DNA from: Dipteronia dyeriana
Lineage: Eukaryota; Streptophyta; Magnoliopsida; Sapindales; Sapindaceae
Direction: 5' to 3'
Assembly: GCA_032871835.1 (NCBI GenBank)
Contig: CM065299.1
Location: forward strand, 6,481,001-6,545,000
Length of the DNA: 64,000 bases
Positions 22,235 to 34,290 of the stretch are shown here, piece after piece; the first letter of the stretch is position 1, and each line of letters begins with the position of its first letter. The notes beneath the pieces were generated by a model. That model ran no database searches and had not been told where the DNA came from. It saw only the letters and a program-made list of their open reading frames with translations. Made by a program: the position numbers and the translations under genes.

Positions 22235-23430
22235 CTGCAAAATATTATGCAAAATCGAGTAAACATCATGCATGTACGCTTTTGAGAACAGGTCTAATGG
22301 CCGGTGTTTGTGGTATAGCTGTAGATGACCAAATTAAGTCTTATTTCCTTGTTTGTTTCCATTAATGTGTTTAAAATTTTGGGTTTAATGGAATCCAAAT
22401 TCTTTGAAAATGGCTAGAAAATAATTGCACTTGGAATTCGGATTCTACCCGTTTCAGTGGCGAAGTCAGGAAAATAAAAAATATAAAAACTTGGGGGGCC
22501 AAAATGAAAAACGTTCAAAAATAAAGACAATACTATGATTTTATAAAGCTTTGTGTGTATAATTATTAAAACTTTTGTGAGGGGAGGCAGGCCATGGCAT
22601 AATAGTTTTTTTTTACCCGAACTTCACAACTTCTTCTTTTTATGTTTTTTCAAACTGACATTTGATCTTTTATCAAAATACCCTTACACTTAACAGTTTT
22701 TGTCAAAATTTGAACAGTGAGACAGAATGACTATTTCCATCATATTTTTCATCTAAAATTGTCATTTTAAACCGAATTTCTCATATAATGACCATTTTAA
22801 TAGCTCCTGGCCAAATGAGTGACCACTAAGGTAATTTCCCCATTAAACAATGATGTCATTTTAGCTCTTTATTATTATTTTTAAATATTACAGATACGTA
22901 TTTATGGGAGGGGGACATAATTAACTCAAACCAACAACTATTATGATGAATGTTTGAGGGACATATCACTAAGTCAACCTCATTTAATTATTCATCATTG
23001 TATTTTATACTTTAATATATATATATATATATATATAATATTATATAAATTCGGGTTTTTTTTAGGGGAGGATTCGAACACAAGACCTCGTTACGTAGGT
23101 GTGATGAGTATACTACTTGATCATCCTCATCTTATCTACTTTATACTTAAACTAATTGGTTAATTGTATATCACCTTTTAGCAAAGCTGATATTGCACCT
23201 TCCTTCCACATAAGTGGTGATGGATTCAAATCTCATTATATGTATTTTATAAGTATATGTGATCTCGACAAGTTCCGCCTCCGACAATCCAATTGAAATA
23301 TTCTTGTAATGCTTTAAAAAAACATGAATGGTTAATTATAGTAAAAGGTTTATTAGTTAATTGAAGACCCATAGTATTTGCCCGTACACCAATTATTTAT
23401 TTGTTTACATTTGAAATATCCAATTAATTT
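22235..23430. other. intergenic with transposon relics
   Basis: No gene. There are relic-like words: ACTTGGGGGGCCAAAATG near 22490, resembling one end of the element at 25576-25769, a TA microsatellite at 23016-23036, and GGGGAGGATTCGAACACAAG near 23066, a phrase common in plant repeats. Too degraded to delimit. Confidence 0.35.
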
Positions 23431-23639
23431 GAGGTCTAGTGGAGGAGGATACAAAAGAATTGGAACCGTTCTCAATAATTGGGCCCAAACAAGGCCCAAA
23501 AGCCCATAAGTCGGTGAAGAAAAAGAAGAATCCAGAAAAAGTGCATTTTAGTAAGTTCACATCCCAACCTCAAAATAATCAGCAAAATTTGAATATAAAA
23601 ACTAAAAAGAGGGACGCTTTCTTGCATGCAAAGCTATCC

Positions 23640-23790
23640 GCCCTTTCACCGTCTCCGGCATCTCGCCGCCGTCAAAGGTCACGCCTTCCTTCGCCGCCGA
23701 TTTTCACCATCGACACATTACCGGCGAAGCTTCTCGGTTAGTCGTCTCTCTTAGACGTGCTATTTTCGAATCTCTCTGAATCTTCAACAG
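23640..23790 (+). other. 5' untranslated exon of the TIC20 gene (inferred)
   Basis: CT-rich sequence ending in CTTCAACAG|GTACTACTCC, a good donor. The first coding exon starts after an acceptor TTGTTTCAG at 24524. A leader intron of about 730 bp is inferred. The transcription start is uncertain. A 100-codon open frame at 23439-23741 overlaps the leader but is probably fortuitous. Confidence 0.45.
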
Positions 23791-24556
23791 GTACTACTCC
23801 TCTCAGTCTCTCTCTTTTCGTGGGTTGTTTTGTTTCCATCTTAGTTTGTGATTTTCGTGTTGATTCCTTGACGGGTTTTCAAGATTACATGAATTGATTT
23901 CAATATTAACGAATCTAATATTTGGGGATTACAATTTGAGTCTTGTTTCTTTTGAAATTGGGAAGAAAACACAAAAAGGACTGAGAGGAAACGCAATTCT
24001 TTGAATTTTTCTTTTTTTTTTCTTAGTGAGCACCTCAATTATGGAATTAGATTATCTGCATAACTGCTAAGTGCTTGTGGTCGGTTTATACTTTATAGAA
24101 ATATTAATTAAATGTTGCTTCTACTACTTTGTTGCCTACCATGTATATGACAATTATGAGATACAGATTCATACTTTTGTTGCTAATGTAATTTTCTGTT
24201 GTTGATTATTAGCTTGAGAATTTAGACCTTTGAGACCTCAGAAATTATATAAGCATGAGTCTCTGAAACTCCTTTTATGACTAATAAGTAATAAGGCTTT
24301 GCAAACTAGCTACTATCAAACTTCATTCACTGACTTGTGGTTAGCTTCAGCTTCCTTACCTATCACTATTAGCTTATAACAAGTTAACACTATGTTGCTT
24401 TAGCAATTCTATTCATTTTTAGAAAACATAAAATAGATTCAGAAAATTTTGCATGGAAAAGAGATATAGTCTAATAGAACTGTCTTATTTTGTATAGTGT
24501 GGTTGACTAGACTAGTTGTTTCAGGGGAGCAGAGCAGAGCAGACCAAAACAAAAAC

Positions 24557-27500
24557 ATGACTACTGCTGTTGCGGCCCAGACCAGCCGCAACCTCGTCAA
24601 GTCATCTCCTTTCCTTGCACCCATTGCCATTGCCACCTACTCCGCTTGCCGGTATGCTCTAAACCTCTTACGAACTCATGAAAAATCTTTTTTAAAAAAT
24701 TGTTTATTTGCACTCTTCGTTTAATTAGACAGGAAAGTTCTAGCTCTGATTGATTTTGGATAAATATTATGACATTTTATTTGTTTTAGTTTCTTGCTTT
24801 AAGCATCATTTAGGTGGTTTGGATTATGTTTATAGGGTTTTGGTCACCTAGGGTTCTGTTGATTTTGATAACGTTTCTGTGTTTTGATTTTGTCCTTTGT
24901 TTTCTTTGTTTCGTGTTGTGGTCTAAGTAGCATTTTAATTTTTTTGGTTTTGTTTTTGTAATTTGTTATTTTCTTCATCGAAATAAAAAGAAACAACAAT
25001 TAACTTAAATTCTCCGGTAACAATTAAATTGAATAAAGACTCATGATGCTAATTAAAGGCACACCTATATTTCCTGCAATATATTAAAGGTGGGATTTTT
25101 TCTCGGTTTAGTTTTTTATTTTTTCTATTTTCAATGCCTTTGTTGATTTTGTCATTTAGTTATTTGTATTTTTTGCAAATGGAAGAGTAAATTTGTTTTC
25201 TTTGTAACATTTTCTGGCAATTAATGTCCTGTTTCAATTTCTGTGTTCAGAGCCAAAAATTCTGTAACAATCAAATTAGTACAGTTTTATAGGAACCTGA
25301 ATTTTTATAATCAAGTTTAGAATTGCTTCTGATAGAGGGGTAAAAGAAATAAACTACATTAAAGTTGAGAGAACATTATAAAAAAATTGTTAATGGCAAA
25401 ATTTGATGACTTGATCTTAGAGATGTGGTCTAAGTGCCTTTCGGTTTGAGACCCTTAGATAATGTATGTAGCAAAGTATAAATATCAAGTTATGGTGAAT
25501 CTGAATAAAGATGTTGAAGGTGTATTTTAATGAACAATTGCGTTTGAACATGATTTTGGATTCGGATCCAAATAGGCAAGGGAGGAACTAGAATAATGTA
25601 ATTGGGGGAGTCGAATAATAAAAACTTAAAATTTATAGTACTAAAATGTAAATTTCATCGTTTGATTTTTTTTTTATTTTATGATTTGTTAAATATAAAT
25701 TATTTTTTTCGGTGGGCAATTGGGGGGGGTGCATGGTCCCCTCTGGCCTCAATGGTGGTCCACCCCTGCAAATAGGGACTTTATTTCCTTGCTTGGAAGT
25801 TGGCAATTTTTGTGTTGATTTGTTGGGTTGTTATTCAAGATTTTAATTACGCAAACAGTTAGCATGCTTTTATGTGTTCATTCCGTTAACGTTGGCAATA
25901 TTATCAAGCACATTTTGTTAGCTTGATCAAGGAAAACGAGATGTTTTCTCCGCCTTTTATCATTGTTTTTCAATTGCTCTTCATGTTCGAATCTATTTGC
26001 TCAACGCCTCAACTTGCAGCCTTTGGTTTTAATGTAGGTATAAGAATGAGATTCAAGAAAGATGTGCACAGACCTTAAGGGCGTATAGACCTTCAGTTGT
26101 CGCTTGCAATTCAGACGTGTCATATCCTAGTTTGTCAATTAGTACAAGTTCAAAGGTTTCTGCAGGTAAATCAATTTCTCATCACTCATTTCTTTTTCTT
26201 TTCTACATAATGAAGTTATGAATTGTTCACACAGCCATTGATTTCAGGGTACAGGGCACATAGAAATTACATCAAAAAATCAAGCTCTGCTAGTTTGTTT
26301 TCTTATGACTGAGAAATCTAATACTTCATTGATAATTAGTAGCTTTTTAATGATTTTACTAACATGTGAAGTGCTTTGCAATTTGAATTTTTTTGCTCTG
26401 CATTTCTTATCCTTAAAGCTAGAGAATTTAAAGAAAATACATGATGTAGAACCAGAAGGAAATAGAACCAGAAAAGGGATTGGAAAACACAGCAATTCAA
26501 TTCTTTATTCAATTTATCAAGTCTAATTACAATAGAGCCTATTGATAGCTAACAAAATGATATAGATAACAACTAACTCCTGATAAAGATAAATAAACAT
26601 AAACTAATCTCTCAATGAGATAATTATTCTAAACACAATATGATAATTACTAATATAATAATCCTTATATAATTCCCCATCATTCTCCTCCACTAAGAAG
26701 AACTCGACTCCTGACGAGTCAAATGGGTTACAACCAACGAACAAGAGAATACCACATCTTGTTCCAGTTTGGAGCAGCCAAGTCATCAACCGAAAGCCCA
26801 CTTTTCGTAATCATAGCAAAACGAATCGGTTGGGACCAACGATGAGGTTCCACGCTCCGACGATTGGCGGCGATGCAAGGTGGTTGCGGCATGTCGGTTT
26901 TGTACAGATCTGCGCTGATGTAGGCGGAATTGGAGGTCGGCAAAGAAGGAAAAAGTGTCGGTCGGCGACTTCCGATTCTGATGATATAGTTAGTAACTGT
27001 TGTGGCTGCGACCGACAGTGGCGTGTGAGTGGTGGCGCATGGGTTGGCGAACTTCAGGTGTGGGAGGTTTTGGGCGTGTATGTTGTCTAGCTAGGACCGT
27101 TTGGTGATTATAAGTTTGGGGTACAGATTTTTGTGAAAAAAAAGAGAAGAAAATTTATGGAAACGTATAGGAACGAAAATAGTTCTGATACCAATTGATG
27201 TAGAACCAAAAGGAAATAGAACCAGAAAAGAGGATTGGAAAACACAGCAATTCAATTCTTTATTCAATTCATCAAGTCTAATTACAGTAGGCTCTAAAAG
27301 AATCTATTTATAGCTAACAAAATGATAAAGATAACAACTAACTCCTGATAAAGATAAATAAACCTAAACTAATCTCTCAATGAGATAATTATTCTAAACA
27401 CAATATGATAATTACTAATATAATAATCTTTATCTAATTCCCCATCATTCTCCTCCACTAAGAAGAACTCGACTCCTGACGAGTCAAATGGGTTGCAACC

Positions 27501-29165
27501 AACGAACACGAGAATACCACCTCTTGTTCCTGGAGCAGCCGAGTCATCAAACCAAAGCCCGCTCTTCGTAGTCATAGCAAAACGAATCGGTTAGGACCGA
27601 CGGTGAGGTTCCACGCTCCGACGATCGGCGGCGATGGCAAGGTGGTTGCGGCCTGTCGGTTGCGGCCTGTCGGTTTTGTACAGATCTGCGCTGATGTAGG
27701 CGGAATTGGAGATCGACGAAGAAGGAAAGTGTCGATCGGCGACTTCCGATTTTGATGATGTGGTTAGTAACTGTTGTGGCGGCGACCGACGGTGGCATGT
27801 GAGTGGTGGCGCATGGGCTGGCGAACTTCAAGTGTGGGAGGTTTTGGGCGTGTATGTTGTCTAGCTAGGACCGTTAGGTGATTATAAGTTTGAGGTACAG
27901 ATTTTTGTGAAAAAAAAATAAAAATTTATGGAAACGTATAGGAAATTAGGAACGAAAATAGCTCTGATACTAATTGACGTAGAACCAGAAGGAAATAGAA
28001 CCAGAAAAGAGGATTGGAAAATACAGCAATTCAATTCTTTATTCAATTTGTCAAGTCTAATTACAATAGGCTCTAAAAGAGTCTATTTATAGCTAACAAA
28101 ATGATAAAGATAACAACTAACTTCTGATAAAGATAAATAAACCTAAACTATTCTCTCAATGAGATAATTATTCTAAACACAATATGATAATTACTAATAT
28201 AATAATCCTTATCTAATTCTCCATCTATACATCTTAAATGTGCCAATTGGTTTAGATTTTTTTTGTATTTTAGATATTTATTTTGAACACTCGTGACTTC
28301 ACTAAACAATTTGAGGTTTTATTGGAAGAATGTTGTCATTTAGACACTCGATAATTAAAATTAAGTAGAAGTTTCACAACTTTCTACCATATCACTTTGA
28401 AGGTAGACGAATATGTAAAACATCACTTAACTAAGTTTTGGCAAATTATGTTTTGAGAAAAACTAGATGAATGAATTCTCAATTGTTGTTTATATTATAT
28501 GTTAATTGGCAGGAACTCCACTTTCTCACATTTCTTCAACATCTAGCCCGTTTTTATCTGGGGACCAAGTTTTGCTTCCACAAACAAGTAATCCTAGACG
28601 GCAAAGATCCATGTTGCCTTTGAGAGCAGCATCTAAGGAGACATATAGTTTCCGCATACCTGCAGTCAAAGAGAAGCCAGAATGGTGGTGGAGGACTTTA
28701 GCCTGCATACCCTACTTGATCGCTTTACAGATATCTGATGTAGGATATTATTTGCAGCCATTCTCACAGCACACTGAGTTGTTTGAGAATTTGATTTTTT
28801 ACGTCCCAGGAGCCATTACACGACTGCCGAGCTGGTTCACTTTGATGTATTGCTACCTAGCATATTGTTGGGTGGTGAAGAATAAGGACTGGCCTCTGTT
28901 CTTTAGGTTCCATCTGATGATGGGTATGTTAATGGAGACAGGCCTGCAGATCTGCTGGTATACGTTCAATTTTATGCCGCTTATACACTACAACGGAAAG
29001 TTTGGAATGCAATTCTGGGCAGCAATGGGATTCGCATACATCACCGTGTTGTTGCAGTGCGTTAGGGCTGCTATTTCCGGCTCGTTCATTCACATGCCTT
29101 TTGTCAGTGAATCTGCATTTATTCGTTCTTTGTTTCATATAGGAGGTTTTCACAGGCCTTTCTAG
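24557..29165 (+). CDS. TIC20-IV: TIC20-IV-like inner envelope import protein, three coding exons
   Basis: Exons 24557-24651, 26038-26165 and 28513-29165 join in phase to give 291 aa. Donors CCG|GTATGC and GCAG|GTAAAT and acceptors AATGTAG and TTGGCAG are canonical. Known role: TIC20 proteins are four-helix membrane proteins of the chloroplast inner envelope and part of the preprotein translocon. Seen: a Ser/Arg-rich N terminus fit for a transit peptide (about residues 1-110), then EKPEWWWRTLACIPYLIALQ, membrane helices in the rest, the conserved FFRFHLMMGML block, and a C terminus IGGFHRPF. The last features and LIHYNGKFGM fit the TIC20-IV branch better than TIC20-I, judged from memory. Intron 1 holds a MITE and intron 2 a TRIM-like array, both apparently tolerated. 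The start ATG lies 33 bases into exon 2 of the transcript, and no upstream in-frame ATG is needed. Confidence 0.88.
25576..25769. mobile_element. 194-bp MITE with AAATAG target duplication (TIC20 intron 1)
   Basis: Flanked on both sides by AAATAG (25570-25575 and 25770-25775). Imperfect inverted ends: GCAAGGGAGGAACT at the left and, reverse complemented, GCAGGGGTGGACCA at the right. It contains G-runs (GGGGGAG, GGGGGGGT), typical of this class of plant repeat. No coding capacity. Confidence 0.7.
26445..26682 (-). repeat. TRIM-like LTR, copy 1
   Basis: Plus strand starts TGTAGAACCAGAAGG and ends CCCCATCA. It is about 11 bp shorter than the other two, partly because the AGGCTCTAAAAGAGTC stretch is missing. 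Confidence 0.85.
27199..27447 (-). repeat. TRIM-like LTR, copy 2 (shared by both units)
   Basis: 249 bp, starts TGTAGAACCAAAAGG and ends CCCCATCA. A primer-site-like word lies just outside its left end (27182-27193). Confidence 0.85.
27978..28226 (-). repeat. TRIM-like LTR, copy 3
   Basis: 249 bp, starts CGTAGAACCAGAAGG and ends CTCCATCT, so both terminal dinucleotides have mutated. A primer-site-like word lies at 27961-27972. Confidence 0.85.
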
Positions 29166-29860
29166 AAAAAAAAAAAAAAATCTATTGGTTGAGGATTCTA
29201 GAGTTTAGACATTGTAGTCCACGTTCACGTTTATCAAATTATCTAAACAAAAAAGGATTTTAGTTGGAAGATTTTGTTATATATTCAATCTTATGGTGGT
29301 TATGTGTTGGATGTAAATTTGTTCAGGACTCCTCAACATTGATGGTGTGTATGCAGGAACACTGTAAATTTCTAGTCTCCGTATACAACAATAATTTTAT
29401 TTGAATTTCTAGTTTTTACAGTTAAAAAAAAAATCATAAAGTTTAGTTGTTGTAAATTGACGTATATACTATTCAAATAAAATGTACGAATATCTAAATT
29501 TACTCAATAATATTTATGTACTACTTAATTTCACAATTTCTCGGAGAATAAAATAATAATAATAATAATACTAATAATACTAATAATACTAATAAATCTT
29601 GATAAATGAACTAACATGCCCAAAATTTGAAACTTTGAAATAGCTAAATGTACCAAGTAATCCAATATTCTAAAAACGACACCGTACAATGGGTGCAACC
29701 TTTTCTTCTAATGAAGCAGTGATCTTCGACCGTCTCTCTGCAAAAGAACTGAACAAAACTATCAGGAATGGTAAGCATTAGATTGCGTAATTATAACAAG
29801 TCCAAGAATTTAATTAGAAATAAGATCAAAAGCAATTGACTTGAATGATGTCATTTTGCT
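29166..29860. other. TIC20 3' flank and intergenic DNA
   Basis: An A-run follows the TIC20 stop, then AT-rich DNA with an AAT microsatellite at about 29551-29595. No gene was recognised. Confidence 0.45.
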
Positions 29861-29864
29861 GCGA

Positions 29865-30955
29865 TGTTATTGATATGCAGTGCGCATTACATGAAATTGA
29901 TATTTTATTTTGTGTGAGATCACCTTACCTGATAAAAATATATTGGTTAATGGTTTTGTATGAGATGTAAATTGTATTCATTATGTACGTGAATTGATAT
30001 GCAGTGCGTATAAGATGAAATTGATATTTTGTCTTGTGTGAGATCACTTTACTTGATAAAAACGCATTAGTGAATGGTTTTACATGAGATGCAAATTGCA
30101 TTCATTACGTGTATGAATTGATATACGGTGCGTATGACATGAAATTGGTATTTTGTCTTACGTGAGATCACCTTACCTGATAAAAATGTATTGGTCAATG
30201 GTTTTGCATGAGATGCAAATTGCATTCATTACATACGTGAATTGATATACAGTGCACATGACGTGAAATTTGTATTTTGTATGAGATGCAAATTTTATTC
30301 ATCACGTGCGTGAATTGATATGCAGTGCACATGATATGAAATTGATGTTTTGTCTTGTGTGAGATCACCTTACCTGATAAAAACGCATTAGTTAATGGTT
30401 TTGCATGAGATACAAATTGCATTCATTACATGTATGAATTGATATACAGTGCGCATGACATGAAATTGGTATTTTGTCTTACGTGAGATCACCTTACCTG
30501 ATAAAAATGTATTGGTCAATGGTTTTGCATGAGATGCAAATTGCATTCATCACGTGCGTGAATTGATATGCAGTGCACATGATATGAAATTGATATTTTG
30601 TCTTGTGTGAGACCACCTTACCTGATAAAAACTGGTCAATGGTTTTACATGAGATGCAAATTTCATTAATTATGTACATGAATTGATATACAGTGCGCAT
30701 GACATGAAATTGGTATTTTATCTTGCGTGAGGTCACCTTACCAGATAAAAATATATTGATCAATGGTTTTGTATGAGATATAAATTACATTCATTACATG
30801 CGTGAATTGATATACGATCCGCATGACGTAAAATTGATATTTCATCTTACGTGATATCACCTTATCTGATAAAAACACATTATTCAATGGTTTTACATAA
30901 GATGCATTACGATTTACATTCATTACGTGTCTGAATCGATATGCAGTGCTCGTGA
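29865..30955 (+). repeat. minisatellite of ~124-bp units, about nine copies
   Basis: The word GAATTGATAT(A/G)C recurs at 29991, 30115, 30239, 30312, 30436, 30560, 30680, 30803 and (variant) 30932. Spacing is 124 bp, with one short unit of 73 and others of 120, 123 and 129. Each unit holds a conserved run GTGAGATCACCTTACCTGAT and a GATGCAAATTGCATTCATTA palindrome-like part. The unit length is not a multiple of three, so open frames across it are chance. Confidence 0.93.
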
Positions 30956-32360
30956 GATCAAAGTGAACTCGATGTTCAACGGATCCTCCCGTGAGTCAAA
31001 CTAGTTCATGACTCGATGGTCGAGTCAGAATGAAAAGATAATCGAGATGCCACCTGGATACTGACGTAGTCAAGCCATCAGCAAAGACGTGGTCAAGCAC
31101 GTGTTTGTGCTCTTGAACGTCACCCCTTGGACCGCTGATGATGTGGCAGGGCACATCAGAACCACTTCTCTGACTTTCCAAGGCCCTTGGTGAATTAAAT
31201 ACGTTTTTTGGACCACACGAGGTTGTTTATCCAAGTTATAGATTTAAGTCTACCTTCTATTAAAAAACCTTTAAATTTATATAAAATATAATATCTTAAT
31301 ATATATATATAAATTATATCAATTTTTATAAATTTTAATCTGAATTTTTTTTATTGACGATAAAATCATTAAAATCTATATATAAATATAATTTTTTATT
31401 TTAAATCAAACATTATACCTTTTTTTTTTTTAATTTTATATTTTATCTATTTTTATGACATCGTAAGATCGGAAAAAATAGTGTTAATACTTAAAAAATT
31501 CTTAAATGTTATTTATAGGTTGAAAAAATAGTTATAATACTTGAAAAATCTTAAATGTTATTTATAGGTAAATTTCAATAAATTTTTTATCCACACTAAA
31601 ATTCAAATTAAAATTTATAAAAATCGATATGATTTCATTAAGATCTTTATTGAAATTAAAATAATGGATCTCTCGTAAGAAACTATATATATATATATAT
31701 ATATATATGAAAATCAAAGATTCAAGAGCTAAATCCATCAAACAAATAACAAAAATTAGAATTGATTGGAAACCCTAGTTAAAAAGTTTGGAAATTGTTA
31801 GGAAGAATGCTAATAGAACATCATCGATTGAAAAAGAAATTAGTTTACTGGTGTGATGCCAAAGCAATAACAGATTCGACCATGTTACCTATTAATCTCT
31901 GATTGTTGTGCTGTCATATGGGTATGGTATGTCGACCTTGATATGGGTGTTACCTTTAATGTAAATGAAGTCATATTTTTCTCGTTTGTTTTGTTTCTTT
32001 CCTGTTGCTCACTTGCTTGTTGGTTTTTCTTTGTATATTACTATATTTCCCGTTTTATCAAAAAAAGAAAGAAAGAAAGCGATGATTCATGGGTCATCTG
32101 CCACTAGAATCCGAAAAGATATCAAGGAGACAAGGATGCATCCATATTATATTATATGATTTTCATAAACATTTTTCAGTTATAATAAATCAAAATACAT
32201 AGAAAAGTAGTATGCATTTATGGTAATCGCCGAAAATTGTAATTCTAAAAAAAAAAAGCAAATTGACTTTTTATTATTAAATAATATATCAATTTTTAAA
32301 ATATTATGTGAACCAAAATTTCGCAGCTGTAATTAGTAAAGAAAAGACTAGAGACACTTC
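30956..32360. other. intergenic, AT-rich
   Basis: No gene seen. Holds a GC-moderate segment (30960-31200) of unknown origin, then very AT-rich DNA, with a TA microsatellite at 31685-31708. Confidence 0.45.
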
Positions 32361-33907
32361 CGGAAATTATCATTTCCCCCCCTGACTTTTGATCTATTGT
32401 TACGACGAGGACAGACTTTTATCATATTAGCTAGTCTCTCTCCTTAAATGGAAAGAATGTATTATATACCCCTTCTGGTACTTTTTCCATCCATTTGAAC
32501 ATTGACCGTCAATGTTTATGGTCCAATGACAGCTTTATCCTTTAAAATGTTTAAAAAATGACCATTTAACCCTCCAGATATTTATTACATGAAAAATAAT
32601 TTTAAAAAATAAAAGAATTAGTAAAACATAAATTAAAATTTAAAAATTAAAAATAATTCAAAATTTCAAAATTTTCATTAAATTTTAAAAATCTTTTTTG
32701 TTTGTAAAAAATATAAATTATAAATTATAAATTATAAATAAAAATTATAGATATGATCTCCACCCTACATCTTAAAGATGGATGGTGGAGTATATTTTTT
32801 ATATTTTTATTTAAATCTAAAAACAAAAATAAACAATTTAAAAGAATTAAAAAAAACTAACGATTTGGTGGAGAGAGCTCCAACAAATCTTGCTTTTATC
32901 AATTTTTTTGATCAAAATTAAATCATTCAACCAAAAAAAAAAAAACTAGCCACAAAAAAAAATCCATCATCGTCATCGTCTATCTCCACCCTAGCCACCA
33001 CCACTCTCAAACACCAACCCTAGCCACCATTCTAAACCGACCAAAATCGGCACTCAACCTGGGACACGAGAAGATTGTCGATCGACCTGGGAGACGAGAA
33101 GATCGTCGATCGATCTAGAAGCTGAGAAGTAAGGTGATTAGTTGCCTTATGACCGTGATCGATCGCGATTCTCCACGGCCACGATCTGATCCATATTCGC
33201 ACGTTGTGGGTCATCTGATTGCATCGTTGTCGTTTGTTGCCTTCTGGTGACGGCGAACACAGAACCCCAGGTATTGATGATGAATTTCCTTGATTTTTTT
33301 CTGGTGTTCGTGTGAGAGGTGGTTTGAGATTGGTATTGTTTTTTGAGATCGGTGATGATGATCATGAATAGAGATGGGTTTGTGTTTTTGGAGGTAAAAT
33401 AAAATAAAATAAACAAAATAAAAGAGAAAATGAACGAGAGATCAATAAAGATTTTGAGTTTGTATTTTTGGTGTATGGATTTTGGGTTTGTGTATTTGGT
33501 GCATGGATTCTGGGTTTATGTATTTGGTATGGTGGCCGGTGATGATTTGGATCAATCTCTTTGACTTTTTTAAATTTGGAGATCTGGTTTTGATTGATGA
33601 TGGAGTCACAGGGTGATGATTTGGATCAATCTCTTTGAAGTTTTTTATGATGGAGATCTGGGTTTGATTGAAGATGGAGTCATGGAGATCTGGGTTTCAG
33701 TTTGATATTGGTGATAAACCGGTGTGGTAGTGTCAATTACATTAATACCCTTTCCAATTAACGATCAACGTATCAAATGGACGGAAAGTGTGACAGAAGG
33801 TGCATTTTTAACGTTTCTTTATTTGGGGGAGAACAGTCAATATGGTAAAAACATGTGCTCATCTTAATAATAGAACAAAAGTCAGGGGGAAAAATGATAC
33901 TTTCCCG
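32361..33907. mobile_element. 1.55 kb non-autonomous element with long terminal inverted repeats
   Basis: The left end (CGGAAATTATCATTTCCCCC, then CTGACTTTTGATCTATTGTTA) matches the reverse complement of the right end (CGGGAAAGTATCATTTTTCC, then CTGACTTTTGTTCTATTATTA). Weaker similarity runs about 170 bp inward (CCATTTGA-ACATTGACCGTC against CCATTTGATACGTTGATCGT). The flanks GAGACACTT and GAGACTTCC may be a decayed 9-bp target duplication, which would suit a MULE. The interior has CCACCCTAGCCACC repeats and a GATCGATC-rich part, and no recognised gene. Confidence 0.7.
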
Positions 33908-34289
33908 AGAGACTTCCCGTGAGACTTTCAAACATTATTATTAAATGTAGGGTAGCTTTACAAAATTACAAATACTTGAATTATAAGGGTATTATCAAAT
34001 TTCAGTATATACTTACTAATCAAAGAAAAAAAATTGGAAAAAAAAAATCAAAGAATTTTTTTAATTAACTTTAAAGAAAATACTTGGATACTGACTAGTC
34101 AATACCCAATGTACTTATCTATATGGTTTTATTGGTTGAAAAAATCAACACCAACCCCATATATTTAATATTAAACACTTTAAATAGTTTTTTCAACCAA
34201 TTAAAATCAAAGGTAAGTACCTTGGGTACTAAAGTATTGTCCTTAATTAAATGTACAAATATTTAATTTTAATCAATAATATTTATAAC
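33908..34289. other. intergenic, AT-rich
   Basis: No gene. It contains a small inverted motif around 34095-34225 (TTGGATACTGACTAGTCAATACC and its rough complement GGTACTAAAGTATTGTCC). Confidence 0.35.
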
Positions 34290-34290
34290 A

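Larger units (their letters stand above)
26443..28226 (-). mobile_element. tandem TRIM-like array, three LTRs and two internal domains
   Basis: Order on the plus strand: LTR 26445-26682, internal, LTR 27199-27447, internal, LTR 27978-28226. Each LTR is about 240-250 bp and starts (plus strand) TGTAGAACC. The internal domains are about 520 bp and hold no retroviral genes. Next to the second and third LTRs the minus strand reads TGGTATCAGAAC and TAGTATCAGAGC, close to the initiator-tRNA-Met primer site, so the element lies on the minus strand. The array is bounded by ATACAT on both sides (26437-26442 and 28227-28232), consistent with one insertion followed by unequal exchange between LTRs. It lies in intron 2 of the TIC20 gene, in opposite orientation to it. 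Confidence 0.85.

Noticed and set aside
23439..23741. 100-codon plus-strand open frame before TIC20
   Set aside because: Lys-, Ser- and Pro-rich with no domain, and it overlaps the inferred TIC20 leader. Better explained as chance in a GC-richer leader.
26830..27090. Open frame in the first TRIM internal domain
   Set aside because: Lies in a non-coding GC-richer part of the element; the second copy does not keep the same frame.
30195..30923. Minus-strand open frames over the minisatellite
   Set aside because: The repeat unit is 124 bp, so frames change from unit to unit; the peptides are repeats of noise.
29865..30955. CRISPR-like array
   Set aside because: The units are 124 bp direct repeats without unique spacers, in a plant nuclear genome; this is a minisatellite.
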